Below, piece by piece: positions 1 through 9,314 of a DNA stretch of 21,412 bases; within the stretch, counting starts at the first letter, position 1, and each line of letters opens with the position of its first letter. This DNA comes from an uncultured Chloroflexota bacterium. Lineage in GTDB: Bacteria; Chloroflexota; Limnocylindria; Limnocylindrales; Limnocylindraceae. Location of the stretch: positions 1 to 21,412 of the forward strand of contig CAINNT010000054.1 of NCBI GenBank assembly GCA_903851225.1. Direction: 5' to 3'. A program made the translations under genes and the position numbers. The notes beneath the pieces are model-generated. The model did not search any database, was not told where the DNA came from, and saw only the letters and a program-made list of their open reading frames with translations.

Positions 1-823
1 CGCTTGGCATGCGGCCGAGCAACGCGGACACCTCAGAGCCCGCCTGGGTGAAGCGGAAGATGTTGTCGATGAAGAGCAGCACGTCGCGACCTTCCGCATC
101 GCGGAAGTACTCGGCCATCGTCAAGCCCGAGAGCGCAACGCGAAGACGTGCTCCAGGTGGCTCGTTCATCTGGCCGAACACCATCACGGTCTTGTCGATA
201 ACGCCTGAGTCGCGCATTTCGCCGATCAGGTCGTTCCCTTCGCGTGATCGCTCGCCGACGCCCGCAAACACGGAGTAGCCGGAGTGCTCTTGCGCAACGT
301 TGCGAATCAGCTCCTGGATCACGACGGTCTTGCCGACGCCGGCGCCGCCGAAGATGCCGATCTTTCCGCCCTTCTTGAATGGGCAGACGAGGTCGATGAC
401 CTTGATGCCGGTCTCGAAGAGTTCGGTCTCGGTGGTGAGATCTTCGTACGGTGGTGCAGGGCGGTGAATGGGCAGATGCTGATCGACCTTCGCGTCGCCG
501 GCCTGGTCGATCGGCTCACCGAGCACGTTGAACACACGACCGAGCGTTCCTGCGCCAACTGGCACCGAGATCGGCGCGCCGAGATCGGTCGCCTTTGCGC
601 CGCGGGCGAGCCCGTCGGTGGTGGTCATGGCGACGGTTCGCACGCGATTGTTGCCAAGGTGCTGCTGGACCTCTACGACGAGCGAACCATCGGTTCGATC
701 AATGCGTACGGCGTTGTAAATCGCTGGCAGCTCGCGTGCGGCGAACTCAATGTCAACGACTGGCCCCGTAATCGAGACGACGGTTCCTACGGCTCCTGCC
801 TTTGCTGCGGTTGCGTTCGCCAT
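1..823 (-). CDS. atpD: F1Fo ATP synthase subunit beta, N-terminal part (cut by window edge)
   Basis: This is the catalytic beta subunit of the F1 sector, which makes ATP from ADP and phosphate at the alpha/beta interfaces. The visible 274 codons begin MANATAAKAGAVGTVVSITG and cover the N-terminal beta barrel and half of the nucleotide-binding domain. The Walker A loop GGAGVGKT lies at residues 159-166. It is followed by GERSREGNDLIGEM, then VFGQMNEPPGAR and the Walker B stretch LLFIDNIFRFTQAGSEVSA near the window edge. The ATG at 823 is preceded by a strong AGGAGG ribosome-binding site about 4 bases upstream. The gene lies 22 bp after atpG in the usual order. The C-terminal part, and any atpC, lie beyond base 1. 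The frame is intact wherever I checked it. Confidence 0.97.
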   Translation of the reverse strand, partial: MANATAAKAGAVGTVVSITGPVVDIEFAARELPAIYNAVRIDRTDGSLVVEVQQHLGNNRVRTVAMTTTDGLARGAKATDLGAPISVPVGAGTLGRVFNVLGEPIDQAGDAKVDQHLPIHRPAPPYEDLTTETELFETGIKVIDLVCPFKKGGKIGIFGGAGVGKTVVIQELIRNVAQEHSGYSVFAGVGERSREGNDLIGEMRDSGVIDKTVMVFGQMNEPPGARLRVALSGLTMAEYFRDAEGRDVLLFIDNIFRFTQAGSEVSALLGRMPS

Positions 824-845
824 CACTCCTCCTGCCTTTCTACGT

Positions 846-1700
846 TCAGTTCGCGCTTGCGCCTGAAGCAATTTCGATCATTTCACGCGTAATGTTCGAC
901 TGTCGGACCTTGTTGTACGTGAGCGTGAGATCGCTGATGAGCTCACCTGCGTTCTCGGTTGCGTTCTTCATCGCCACCATGCGGCTCGACTGCTCGCACG
1001 CCGTGGTCTCGAGCACGCCTTGGAAGATACGTGTCGCGACGTAGCGAGGGAGCAGCGCCTCGAGCACCGCGGCTGGGTCGGGCTCAAAGAGGAACTGGTT
1101 CCCAGGGATGCCGGCGGTATCGGCCGACGCCTTGATCGGTAGCAGCTGCACCGCCTCTGGGCGTTGCGTCAAGGTCGAGATGAACGCTGGGTGGATCAGG
1201 GTGACACCTGCCGATCGACCGGCGAGGAAGTCGTCGACCAAGAGGCTGACCAGCGCGGTGACGTCGCCGAATGCTGGCTTGTCGCCGTAGCCCGGGAAGG
1301 CGGCGCTGATCTCGTAGCCGCCACGCGCCAGCGCATCGCGCCCCTTCTTGCCGACGGTGATGATCGTGCTCCCTGCGCCAGCCGTCTCAAGCTCCTTCAG
1401 GGCGAAGCGGATCAGGTTGCTGTTCAAGGCGCCTGCAAGGCCGCGATCGGTCGTGAAGAGCACGATCGTGCGCGGTGCGCCGCTCTCCGGGGTGCGTAGA
1501 AGAGGGTGCCCCTCTTCGCCCAATACCGAAGCCAGGTCGGCGATGACCTCGTCGATCGAGTGCCCGTACGGGCGGCTCGCCAGCGTGGCGTCTTGGGCGC
1601 GCTTGAGCTTCGAGGCGGCAACGAACTGCATGGCGCGCGTGATCTGGCGAATGTTCTTCACCGAGCCGATTCGTCGTCGAATCTCGCGCTGACTTGGCAT
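846..1700 (-). CDS. atpG: F1Fo ATP synthase subunit gamma
   Basis: This is the central rotor shaft of F1, coupling rotation of the c-ring to catalysis in alpha3beta3. At 284 aa it has the usual family length. The N-terminal helix (MPSQREIRRRIGSVKNIRQI, then TRAMQFVAASKLKRAQ) and the C-terminal helix (RMVAMKNATENAGELISDL, ending near NITREMIEIASGA) are the paired coiled-coil segments diagnostic of gamma. The middle holds the Rossmann-like globular domain (TIVLFTTDRGLAGALNSNL). The ATG at 1700 has a GGGGAG ribosome-binding site just upstream. It sits 27 bp after atpA and 22 bp before atpD, inside the conserved atp order. Confidence 0.97.
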   Translation of the reverse strand: MPSQREIRRRIGSVKNIRQITRAMQFVAASKLKRAQDATLASRPYGHSIDEVIADLASVLGEEGHPLLRTPESGAPRTIVLFTTDRGLAGALNSNLIRFALKELETAGAGSTIITVGKKGRDALARGGYEISAAFPGYGDKPAFGDVTALVSLLVDDFLAGRSAGVTLIHPAFISTLTQRPEAVQLLPIKASADTAGIPGNQFLFEPDPAAVLEALLPRYVATRIFQGVLETTACEQSSRMVAMKNATENAGELISDLTLTYNKVRQSNITREMIEIASGASAN

Positions 1701-1727
1701 GTGCTCCCCGCCGCTCGCCCCTCGCCG

Positions 1728-3260
<1,533 letters not shown>

Positions 3261-3298
3261 GATCTCTCGCTCCTCGCTGCTCTACGCGCTCTGCCGGT

Positions 3299-3844
3299 TC
3301 AGCCGGCGACCGAGAGGATCCGCTCACGCATGCGCGAGAGCCGCCCCTTAACGCTGCCATCTACAAGCCGATCGCCAACACGGAGCGTTGCTCCGCCAAC
3401 GAGACTTGCATCTACTTCGTACGACATCTGAACTGCGCGGCCCGCCATCACGGCGGCCTGCGATTCAAATCGCGTGCGCTCCGCTGGGCTCGCCTCCACG
3501 GCGGTGACCACGCGTGCAATGGTGATGCCGTTGCGCGCATTGAGCGCGTCGCGCGTAGCCTCGGCAATCGCCGGGATCGACGCGAGCATGCGACGTCGCG
3601 CCAACATGCCGATCAACGTGCGAATGTGTGCGCTCAGCGTGCCGCCTGCCGCCGTTGCAATTGCTGCCGCTCGGCCTTCCGCTGGCGTACGTGGGTCATC
3701 AAGGATCTGACGTGCGCCCGGTGATGCGATCACCGCCGCAAGGCGATCGAGCTCGTCTGCCAGCGATGCCGCCGTCGACGGATCCTTGGCCAGGCCAAGG
3801 AGTGCCGCTGCATACCGTCGTGCAGAGCCGAGCGGTCGATCCAC
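3299..3844 (-). CDS. atpH: F1Fo ATP synthase subunit delta
   Basis: This peripheral-stalk protein joins subunit b to the top of F1. At 181 aa it matches the OSCP/delta family. The N-terminal helical domain starts near GSARRYAAALLGLAKD. The C-terminal domain ends with the family signature VGGATLRVGDRLVDGSVKGR. The start codon is GTG at 3844, only 2 bp after the atpF stop. A GGGGAAC ribosome-binding sequence lies inside the end of atpF, so translation is probably coupled to atpF. The family is divergent in sequence, but the context makes the call secure. Confidence 0.94.
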   Translation of the reverse strand: MDRPLGSARRYAAALLGLAKDPSTAASLADELDRLAAVIASPGARQILDDPRTPAEGRAAAIATAAGGTLSAHIRTLIGMLARRRMLASIPAIAEATRDALNARNGITIARVVTAVEASPAERTRFESQAAVMAGRAVQMSYEVDASLVGGATLRVGDRLVDGSVKGRLSRMRERILSVAG

Positions 3845-3846
3845 GA

Positions 3847-4419
3847 TTAGTTCCCCTTCTTGGACTGCTCGTCCAAGAACTCGCCCACGAGGGCACGTTG
3901 ACGTTCGCCATCCATCGACGAGCCGACCACCTTGGTGGCGGCGCCAATGGCGAGATCGGCAACCTCACTGCGAATTGCGGCAAGGGCGCTGACGCGCGCC
4001 GCCTCAATCTCCTTGGTGGCGTCGGCTCGCATGCGATCCAACTCCGCCTTCAGTGCGGCGGCCTGCTCATCACGAATCTGTGCCGCAGCCTTCTCGGCGT
4101 TGGCGCGGATCTCGTTCGACTCGCGTCGAGCTTCGGCGAGGGTGGCACCAGCCGCCTCTTCCGCACGGCTCTTGGCGATCGTGGCCTCAGCAGCTTCGCG
4201 AAGCCCGCGTTCGATGCGCTCGCGTCGCTCATCGAGCATCTTCGTGATCGGGCCGAGCGCAGCTGCGCGCAGCACAATAATGAAGAAGGCGAAGTTTGCC
4301 GCTGAGACAAGGATCCAGAAGAGGTTGAAGCTCAGCCCGGCGCCTTCGGCTTCGCCAGCGGCGGCCTCAGCGAACGGGATGGCGCCAATCGCCCCCTGGA
4401 CCAGGTCGACTACCTGCAT
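3847..4419 (-). CDS. atpF: F1Fo ATP synthase subunit b
   Basis: This is the membrane-anchored peripheral stalk. The 190-aa protein has one hydrophobic segment at about residues 29-51 (LSFNLFWILVSAANFAFFII). A long charged Ala/Glu/Arg-rich helix follows, starting at GPITKMLDERRERIERGL, and is expected to form the b-b coiled coil that reaches delta. About 28 residues precede the membrane segment, somewhat more than in the E. coli protein. The ATG at 4419 has no clear Shine-Dalgarno sequence (upstream AAGGCGACTGACCACCG), unlike the very strong site of atpE 15 bp upstream. This fits the low b:c stoichiometry of the complex, but that link is an inference. Confidence 0.95.
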   Translation of the reverse strand: MQVVDLVQGAIGAIPFAEAAAGEAEGAGLSFNLFWILVSAANFAFFIIVLRAAALGPITKMLDERRERIERGLREAAEATIAKSRAEEAAGATLAEARRESNEIRANAEKAAAQIRDEQAAALKAELDRMRADATKEIEAARVSALAAIRSEVADLAIGAATKVVGSSMDGERQRALVGEFLDEQSKKGN

Positions 4420-4434
4420 CGGTGGTCAGTCGCC

Positions 4435-4644
4435 TTACAAAACGAGTGAAAGGATGCCGAGCACGATCGCGAGAACGCCGAGGCCTTCTGCGAATGCAGC
4501 ACCGATGATGAAGACGCCGCGGACTGCACCTGCAGCCTCTGGGTTGCGACCGATTGCGCTTGCAGCTGCCGCAGTGGCAATGCCTACGCCGAGGGCCGGC
4601 CCGATTACGCCGAGGGCCGCGATGCCCGCCTGAAGCTTGTCCAT
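4435..4644 (-). CDS. atpE: F1Fo ATP synthase subunit c (rotor ring proteolipid)
   Basis: This 69-aa two-helix hairpin forms the ion-carrying rotor ring. Helix 1 contains the glycine/alanine pattern GPALGVGIATAAAASAIG. The polar loop GRNPEA faces F1. Helix 2 carries the essential carboxylate E53 in AAFAEGLGVLAI. The residues that mark sodium-binding rings (Gln in helix 1 and Glu-Ser-Thr in helix 2) are here Val20 and Glu-Gly-Leu, so a proton-driven ring is expected. The ribosome-binding site AGGAGGT, 7 bases before the ATG, is the best in the window, in keeping with the many c copies needed per complex. Confidence 0.97.
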   Translation of the reverse strand: MDKLQAGIAALGVIGPALGVGIATAAAASAIGRNPEAAGAVRGVFIIGAAFAEGLGVLAIVLGILSLVL

Positions 4645-4714
4645 GGTTCCTACCTCCTACTGTGTCGCCGCCCGGACTCGTGCCGTGCGTCCGACGTTCC
4701 GTTACTGCCTGCGG
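4645..4714 (-). other. atpB-atpE spacer with strong ribosome-binding site
   Basis: This 70-bp spacer is the longest gap inside the atp cluster. It ends with a perfect AGGAGGT (4652-4658) set 7 bases from the atpE ATG. A weak stem (CGGAC paired with GTCCG across an 11-nt loop) can be drawn in it. There is no terminator-like U run. It may be a translation-enhancing leader for the highly expressed c subunit, which is a known strategy in atp operons; the role here is inferred. Confidence 0.45.
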
Positions 4715-5671
4715 CTAGTGTGCCGCAACTCGCGATTCGGCTCCCGCCGTCGCGCCATCCCCGGCCGCCGCCGGGCTGTGTTCATCGTGCCCCTCCTCGT
4801 GGTGCCCCTCCATGGCGAGCATGGTGAAGACGAGGACAAGGACGCTGAAGATGATCCCCTGCATGAGACCGACGAAGAGCTCGAGGCCATACAGGGCAAC
4901 TGGGATGAAGGCGAGGGTGATCGTGGTCATGACGGTAAGGGCGAGCTCACCGCCGTAGATGTTGCCGAAGAGTCGCATCGCCAAGGTCACCGGCTTGACG
5001 AGCTCCAAGAAGAACTCCAACACGCCGACGAAGAGGCCGACGATGCCACCTTTTAGCGTGAAGAACTTACCGAGGTAGCCACCAACGCCGAGCGCGCGGA
5101 CGCCCTGGTAGTGGAAGTAGACGAATGCAACCAGCGCCAAGCCAACGGTGACATTCACGTCGCTGGTTGGTGCGCGGAACTCATGCACGCGACCAACCCC
5201 TGGGATAAGGCCAGACCAGTTCGACACGGCAATAAAGAGGAAGCAGGCGAGGAAGAAGGTAATGAAGCGCTTCGCACCTGGACCTCCAATGCCCATCGCA
5301 AACGAGGTGAGGCCTTCGATGGCGAACTCCAACACGTTCTGAACGCCGCTTGGGATCTCTTTGAGTCGTCGCGCTGCAATCGTCAGCGGGATGATGACGA
5401 CCGCCATCACGATCCAGCTCATGATCATCGAGCCAGTGATTGACGGATAGAAGTCAAAGAGGGTGGCGGCATGATGCTCTTCGCCGCCGAGATTGATGAC
5501 GGTGTGAGGCACGATCGGCTCCAGTGCCTTCGCAATAACGCCGCCTGGGAAATCTTTAAGGCCCACGCCACCAGCCACGGCAATCGCGAACGCGTCAAGG
5601 GCGAGGACGCCAAGTGCGGCAAGAAGAAGGGTGCGCTTCGTCGAGCTCTTCTTCGCCGGAGCAACGCTCAT
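4715..5671 (-). CDS. atpB: F1Fo ATP synthase subunit a
   Basis: This is the stator membrane subunit that provides the proton half-channels next to the c-ring. The 318-aa protein has several membrane segments. The essential arginine is R233 within KPVTLAMRLFGNIYGGE. Other family hallmarks are the earlier helix containing FFLACFLFIAVSNWSGLIPG and the C-terminal GLMQGIIFSVLVLVFTML. After the last helix comes a tail of about 31 residues that starts with a His/Glu cluster (EGHHEEGHDEH) and becomes Ala/Gly-rich, longer than is usual for subunit a. The ATG at 5671 overlaps the atpZ stop by 4 bp (ATGA) and follows GAGGGAGGG. Confidence 0.96.
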   Translation of the reverse strand: MSVAPAKKSSTKRTLLLAALGVLALDAFAIAVAGGVGLKDFPGGVIAKALEPIVPHTVINLGGEEHHAATLFDFYPSITGSMIMSWIVMAVVIIPLTIAARRLKEIPSGVQNVLEFAIEGLTSFAMGIGGPGAKRFITFFLACFLFIAVSNWSGLIPGVGRVHEFRAPTSDVNVTVGLALVAFVYFHYQGVRALGVGGYLGKFFTLKGGIVGLFVGVLEFFLELVKPVTLAMRLFGNIYGGELALTVMTTITLAFIPVALYGLELFVGLMQGIIFSVLVLVFTMLAMEGHHEEGHDEHSPAAAGDGATAGAESRVAAH

Positions 5672-6063
5672 TCAACCCTCCCTCTCAATCGTGCGGCGTC
5701 TCGTTCTTTTGCTTCACGTTCTCGTTTCGCTGCCTTCGCGGCAGCATCAAGCGCATCGAGGCGGCGCAGCATTCGCTGCACTAGCCGTGCTGCACCCACC
5801 GCGCCGGCGCCAAATCCGCCGATGAATCCAAGGACCAAGAAGATCGGTTCACTGTTGAGCTGGCCGTCAACCCAATGTCCGAGGAGTGCTCCACCGAGAT
5901 TCGCAATGAGAAGGGTGATGCCGATCTGCGAGAAGAGGGCGAGATACGCACCCTTGCCCATGTCGGACATCAGGCCAACAACCTCATCAGGAATCTGCGG
6001 AGATTCTAGCCGAGGGTCGCCAATCTCGCGTTCGTTTTGTGGCGCCGAGTCGGGGGTGCTCAT
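5668..6063 (-). CDS. AtpZ/AtpI-type small membrane protein of the ATP synthase operon
   Basis: This 131-aa protein has two predicted membrane helices (about residues 39-62 and 74-94) with the glycine-rich pattern typical of the AtpZ/AtpI group (GGALLGHWVDGQLNSEP, then GFIGGFGAGAVGAARL). Members precede atpB in many bacteria and are implicated in c-ring assembly and/or Mg2+/Ca2+ handling. The N-terminal 30 residues are polar. The C-terminus is a charged Lys/Arg/Glu/Ala helix. It overlaps atpB by 4 bp and the upstream transferase gene by 4 bp (ATGA at both ends), so all three are likely translationally coupled. I cannot separate AtpI from AtpZ with confidence. Confidence 0.8.
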   Translation of the reverse strand: MSTPDSAPQNEREIGDPRLESPQIPDEVVGLMSDMGKGAYLALFSQIGITLLIANLGGALLGHWVDGQLNSEPIFLVLGFIGGFGAGAVGAARLVQRMLRRLDALDAAAKAAKREREAKERDAARLRGRVE

Positions 6064-7100
6064 GCGCGGCGCTCGGCGCGTCGAGAGAGCCAGACGATTG
6101 CCCCGCCGAGCAGCACAAGGAGCCCTGCGAAGGCATAGAGCGCAGCGCTTGCGGTCAGCACCACCGCCCCAACCGAGAGGAGGAGGGTGACCCCGTAGAG
6201 GGCGAGCACGGCGCCGCGATGGCTGAGCCCCGCATCAAGCAGTCGCTGGTGAATGTGCGTCTTGTCCGCACTATACGGAGAGCGCCCAGCGAGGAGCCGC
6301 CCCACGATCACGAAGAAGGCGTCGATGATGGGTACCCCCAAGATCAGCAACGCGGCCACGACCTTGGCGGTGCCGAGGAGGGAGAGGACCGCAAGGGCGT
6401 AAGCGACCGCCAGGATCCCGCTCGTTCCCATATAGATGGAGGCGGGATAGAAGTTGTGCCGCAGGAAGCCGGCGAGGGCGCCGGCCAACGCGAAGCAGAG
6501 GGCGGCGAGGAGGGGGGTAGCTGGAAGGGCGATGAGCCCAAGGGTGGTCGCGGCAATCAGGGCGATCCCCCCGGAGAGGCCGTCGAGCCCATCGATAAAG
6601 TTCATCGCGTTCTGCATGCCAAGCGCCCAGAAGAGCGTGAGGGCAAGACCAAACACATCGGGGATCAGGAGGTCGCCCGCACCGAACGGGTTCGACAAGA
6701 TCGCGATTCGGACGCCGAAGGCAATCGGCACCGCCGAAATCACCAGCTGCCCGGCGAGCTGCCACCGCGCACGTAGATCGAAGCGGTCATCGACGAGGCC
6801 GATGACGCCCGCCAGCAGAACCCCAAAGAGGAGCGCCGCGATACCAGATGGTGGTAGCGGTGTTCCGCCGGTCAGGCCGAGCGGAGCGGCAAGCACCGTT
6901 ACCGTTGCACCAACCACGAAGAAGGAGAGCGCGACGGCGAAGCCTCCGGCGCGCGGCATCAACGTGGTGTTGATGCGTCGCTCATTCGGCGCGTCAGCAA
7001 GATTGAACGCAACGGCAACGCGGCGCACCACCTGTGTGCCCACGAGGGCTACGGCAGCTGCGAGAGCGGCGATGGTGAGATAGAGCGGAGCGTTCTCCAT
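6060..7100 (-). CDS. WecA/TagO/MraY-family polyprenyl-phosphate sugar-1-phosphate transferase
   Basis: This 346-aa multispanning protein should move a (N-acetyl)hexosamine-1-phosphate from a UDP-sugar to undecaprenyl phosphate, the first step of many envelope glycopolymers. Family motifs in order are PRAGGFAVA (49-57), the Asp pair in GLVDDRFDL (D104-D105), NAMNFIDGLDGLSGG (164-178), FLRHNFYPASIYMG (212-225) and the HIHQRLL segment (282-288) typical of WecA/TagO rather than MraY. The normal MGDSGS motif reads MGTSGI (224-229), so the usual metal-site aspartate is threonine. The ATG at 7100 shares one base with the glyA stop (TAATG), implying reinitiation. It is placed directly upstream of atpZ, as in several Gram-positive-type genomes. 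Confidence 0.88.
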   Translation of the reverse strand: MENAPLYLTIAALAAAVALVGTQVVRRVAVAFNLADAPNERRINTTLMPRAGGFAVALSFFVVGATVTVLAAPLGLTGGTPLPPSGIAALLFGVLLAGVIGLVDDRFDLRARWQLAGQLVISAVPIAFGVRIAILSNPFGAGDLLIPDVFGLALTLFWALGMQNAMNFIDGLDGLSGGIALIAATTLGLIALPATPLLAALCFALAGALAGFLRHNFYPASIYMGTSGILAVAYALAVLSLLGTAKVVAALLILGVPIIDAFFVIVGRLLAGRSPYSADKTHIHQRLLDAGLSHRGAVLALYGVTLLLSVGAVVLTASAALYAFAGLLVLLGGAIVWLSRRAERRA

Positions 7101-8401
7101 TAGCTCTCGCGTGCCGCTAGCTCCGCAGCATCGTCACCTGGGACAGGGAACTGTCGCGCAACCCTGGTCACCTCGCGGCGGATCTGCTCAAGCTTCGCCG
7201 CATCTTCGCGCGCAGCGATCGCCTCAACCGACCACTGTGCGATCTGCTCCATCTCCGCACGTCCCATGCCGCGCGTCGTCGCCGCCGGCGTGCCGTAGCG
7301 CACACCGCTCGTCACCATCGGCGAACGTGTCTCGCCCGGAATGCTGTTCTTGTTGATCGTCACGCCCACCGCTTCGAGCGCTGCGGTCGCCTCCTTGCCC
7401 GTCACACCAAGCGGGGTCACGTCGCACAAGATGAGATGGTTGTCGGTGCCACCGCTGATCACGCCAAACCCACGCGCAGCAAGTGCCGCTGCAAGCGCCT
7501 GTGCGTTGTCGAGCGTGCGCTGCATGTAGGCACGGAATTCAGGCTGCAACGCCAGCTTGTAGGCAACCGCCTTGGCGGCGATGACGTGCATGAGCGGTCC
7601 GCCCTGATTTCCAGGGAAGACAGCTCGGTCGATCGCAGCCGCCTCATCGGCACGCGCAAAGATCATGCCGCCGCGCGGCCCGCGCAGCGTCTTATGTGTG
7701 GTCGTGGTGACGTAATCCGCGTGTGGGAATGGGCTCGGGTGCAACCCAGCGGCAACGAGCCCCGAGATGTGCGCCATGTCGACCATCAACTTCGCGCCAG
7801 CTGCATGGGCAATGCTCGCGAACTTTTCGAAGTCAAGCGCCCGCGGATACGCGGAGGCGCCTGCGATGACAACTTTTGGTTTTGCCTCATCAACCGCGCG
7901 GTGCACCGCATCCCAGTCCACCAAGCCGTCATCGGCACGTACGCCGTAGAACGTCGGCTTGAACCACTTTCCAGAAATGTTGACGGATGCGCCGTGCGAG
8001 AGGTGTCCACCCTGGTCAAGGCTCATGGCAACAAAGGAGTCGCCTGGCGACATTGCGGCGGTGAAGGTCGCGATGTTTGCCGATGCGCCTGAGTGCGGCT
8101 GCACGTTGACGTGTTCGCTTCCGACAAAGAGTTGCAGTGCGCGGTTTCGTGCGAGGTTTTCGGCCTCGTCGACAAATTCGCAACCGGCGTAGTACCGCTT
8201 CCCTGGAAGGCCCTCGGCGTACTTGTTGGTAAGGATGGAGCCTTGCGCTTCGCGCACCGCGGCATACGTGTAATTCTCGGAGGCGATCAACTCGATGTGA
8301 TCACGTTGACGCACCGCCTCCCGTACGAAGATGGCGTCAAGCTCGGGGTCAATCTCGCGAAGGCTCAGGTTCATCAGCGGATCGTGTGCCGTGCTGCTCA
8401 T
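7100..8401 (-). CDS. glyA: Serine hydroxymethyltransferase
   Basis: This PLP enzyme interconverts serine plus tetrahydrofolate with glycine plus 5,10-methylene-tetrahydrofolate, the main one-carbon source. At 433 aa it is full length. Visible features are IELIASENYTYAAVREAQGS, the cofactor region QPHSGASANIATF, VDMAHISGLVAAG, and the Schiff-base lysine K237 in TTTTHKTLRGPRGG. The ATG at 8401 has an AGGAGG site 5 bases upstream. The extra N-terminal residues before M10 (NLSLREIDPEL) leave a second possible start, but the ribosome-binding site supports the longer form. It sits between a HAD phosphatase gene (41 bp upstream) and the WecA-like gene (1-bp overlap). Confidence 0.97.
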   Translation of the reverse strand: MSSTAHDPLMNLSLREIDPELDAIFVREAVRQRDHIELIASENYTYAAVREAQGSILTNKYAEGLPGKRYYAGCEFVDEAENLARNRALQLFVGSEHVNVQPHSGASANIATFTAAMSPGDSFVAMSLDQGGHLSHGASVNISGKWFKPTFYGVRADDGLVDWDAVHRAVDEAKPKVVIAGASAYPRALDFEKFASIAHAAGAKLMVDMAHISGLVAAGLHPSPFPHADYVTTTTHKTLRGPRGGMIFARADEAAAIDRAVFPGNQGGPLMHVIAAKAVAYKLALQPEFRAYMQRTLDNAQALAAALAARGFGVISGGTDNHLILCDVTPLGVTGKEATAALEAVGVTINKNSIPGETRSPMVTSGVRYGTPAATTRGMGRAEMEQIAQWSVEAIAAREDAAKLEQIRREVTRVARQFPVPGDDAAELAARES

Positions 8402-8410
8402 GGTCCCCTC

Positions 8411-8442
8411 CTCTCCTTGGCCCCTTTGGGGGTCCGTGACTC
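8411..8442 (-). other. HAD-glyA spacer with GC-only hairpin before the glyA ribosome-binding site
   Basis: In the sense strand, GGACCCC-CAAA-GGGGCC can form a six-pair GC stem with one bulged A and a 4-nt loop, ending a few bases before the glyA ribosome-binding site. There is no U run, so it is not a standard terminator. It could tune glyA translation or simply reflect base composition. Confidence 0.3.
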
Positions 8443-9309
8443 CTATTCTCCCGCTGATCCAAGGATCAGGCGCTCAATCATGCGCGCTGCGCCGTGCTCC
8501 TCACAACGGGGAGCCTCATATTGCGCCACGGCGCGCACCGGATCGGGCGCGCCGGCCATCGCCACCCCATGCCCGGCAACGTCGAGCATCTCCAAGTCGT
8601 TGTACTGGTCGCCGATGGCCATCACCTGGCCGAGCGGGATCTTCAGCCTGCGGGCGAGCCAGCGTAGCGCCGTCCCCTTGTTGACCCCAGGGGCGGTGAA
8701 CTCCAGGTATTCGGGGTGGCTGATGGTGACGTCGAGTTGGCCCGCAAAGGCGGCGCGAGCGCGGTCGAGCACGCCGTCGACATGCCCCTCGGGAGCGTGG
8801 GCGACCACCTTAGAGAGGTGCAGCTTCCGCTCCGCGAGGTGAGCACTCAGGTCTGGCACCGTGCCGAGACGCCTCAGAGCATCCCCTTGCAGCCAGGTCT
8901 CGTATTGGCGAACGTGCGGGTCGCGCACATCGAAACGAAGGTCATCGCGAATCACCGCATGGCCCCAGAGGCTGTTCTCGCGGCACCACTCAACCGCCTT
9001 CGCGCCGAGGTAAGCGGGGAAGGGGAAGTGCCGGATCATGCGCCCCGAACCAGGTTCACCCTTCGCTGGGATCTCACGCGCAATGGCCCCCTGCATGCCA
9101 ATGAGCGGGCCGTCAAGACCGATCTGGTGGGCATACTCAATGATCGACGGCACGTTGCGCCCAGACGAAATCGTGGCGATCACCCCCTTGGCGCGTGCGG
9201 CACGAATCGCATCAATGGTGCGCTCTGCAATGACGCCACCGTGCGGCAGCAGTGTCCCGTCCAGATCCATGACGAGCAGCCGAATCGGCAGTGCGGGCTT
9301 CACCGGCAT
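8443..9309 (-). CDS. Cof-type HAD-superfamily (IIB) phosphatase
   Basis: This 288-aa protein is a haloacid-dehalogenase-type phosphohydrolase acting on an unknown small phosphorylated substrate. The catalytic motif DLDGTLL holds the nucleophile D15 and acid D17. Motif II is TISSGRN (46-52). The motif III lysine is K211 in GVNKGTAL. Motif IV is GDQYNDLEML (233-242), which binds Mg2+. The segment between motifs II and III (about residues 75-195) is the C2B cap of Cof-like enzymes. The ATG at 9309 lies 5 bp after the prmC stop, so it is co-transcribed. Substrates of this class (sugar phosphates, FMN, PLP) cannot be told from sequence alone; a PLP link with adjacent glyA is tempting but untested. 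Confidence 0.87.
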   Translation of the reverse strand: MPVKPALPIRLLVMDLDGTLLPHGGVIAERTIDAIRAARAKGVIATISSGRNVPSIIEYAHQIGLDGPLIGMQGAIAREIPAKGEPGSGRMIRHFPFPAYLGAKAVEWCRENSLWGHAVIRDDLRFDVRDPHVRQYETWLQGDALRRLGTVPDLSAHLAERKLHLSKVVAHAPEGHVDGVLDRARAAFAGQLDVTISHPEYLEFTAPGVNKGTALRWLARRLKIPLGQVMAIGDQYNDLEMLDVAGHGVAMAGAPDPVRAVAQYEAPRCEEHGAARMIERLILGSAGE

Positions 9310-9314
9310 CGGCG

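Noticed and set aside
745..760. TTGACA on the minus strand inside atpD as a promoter
   Set aside because: It encodes the conserved VVDIE stretch of the beta subunit, and no matching -10 box was identified.
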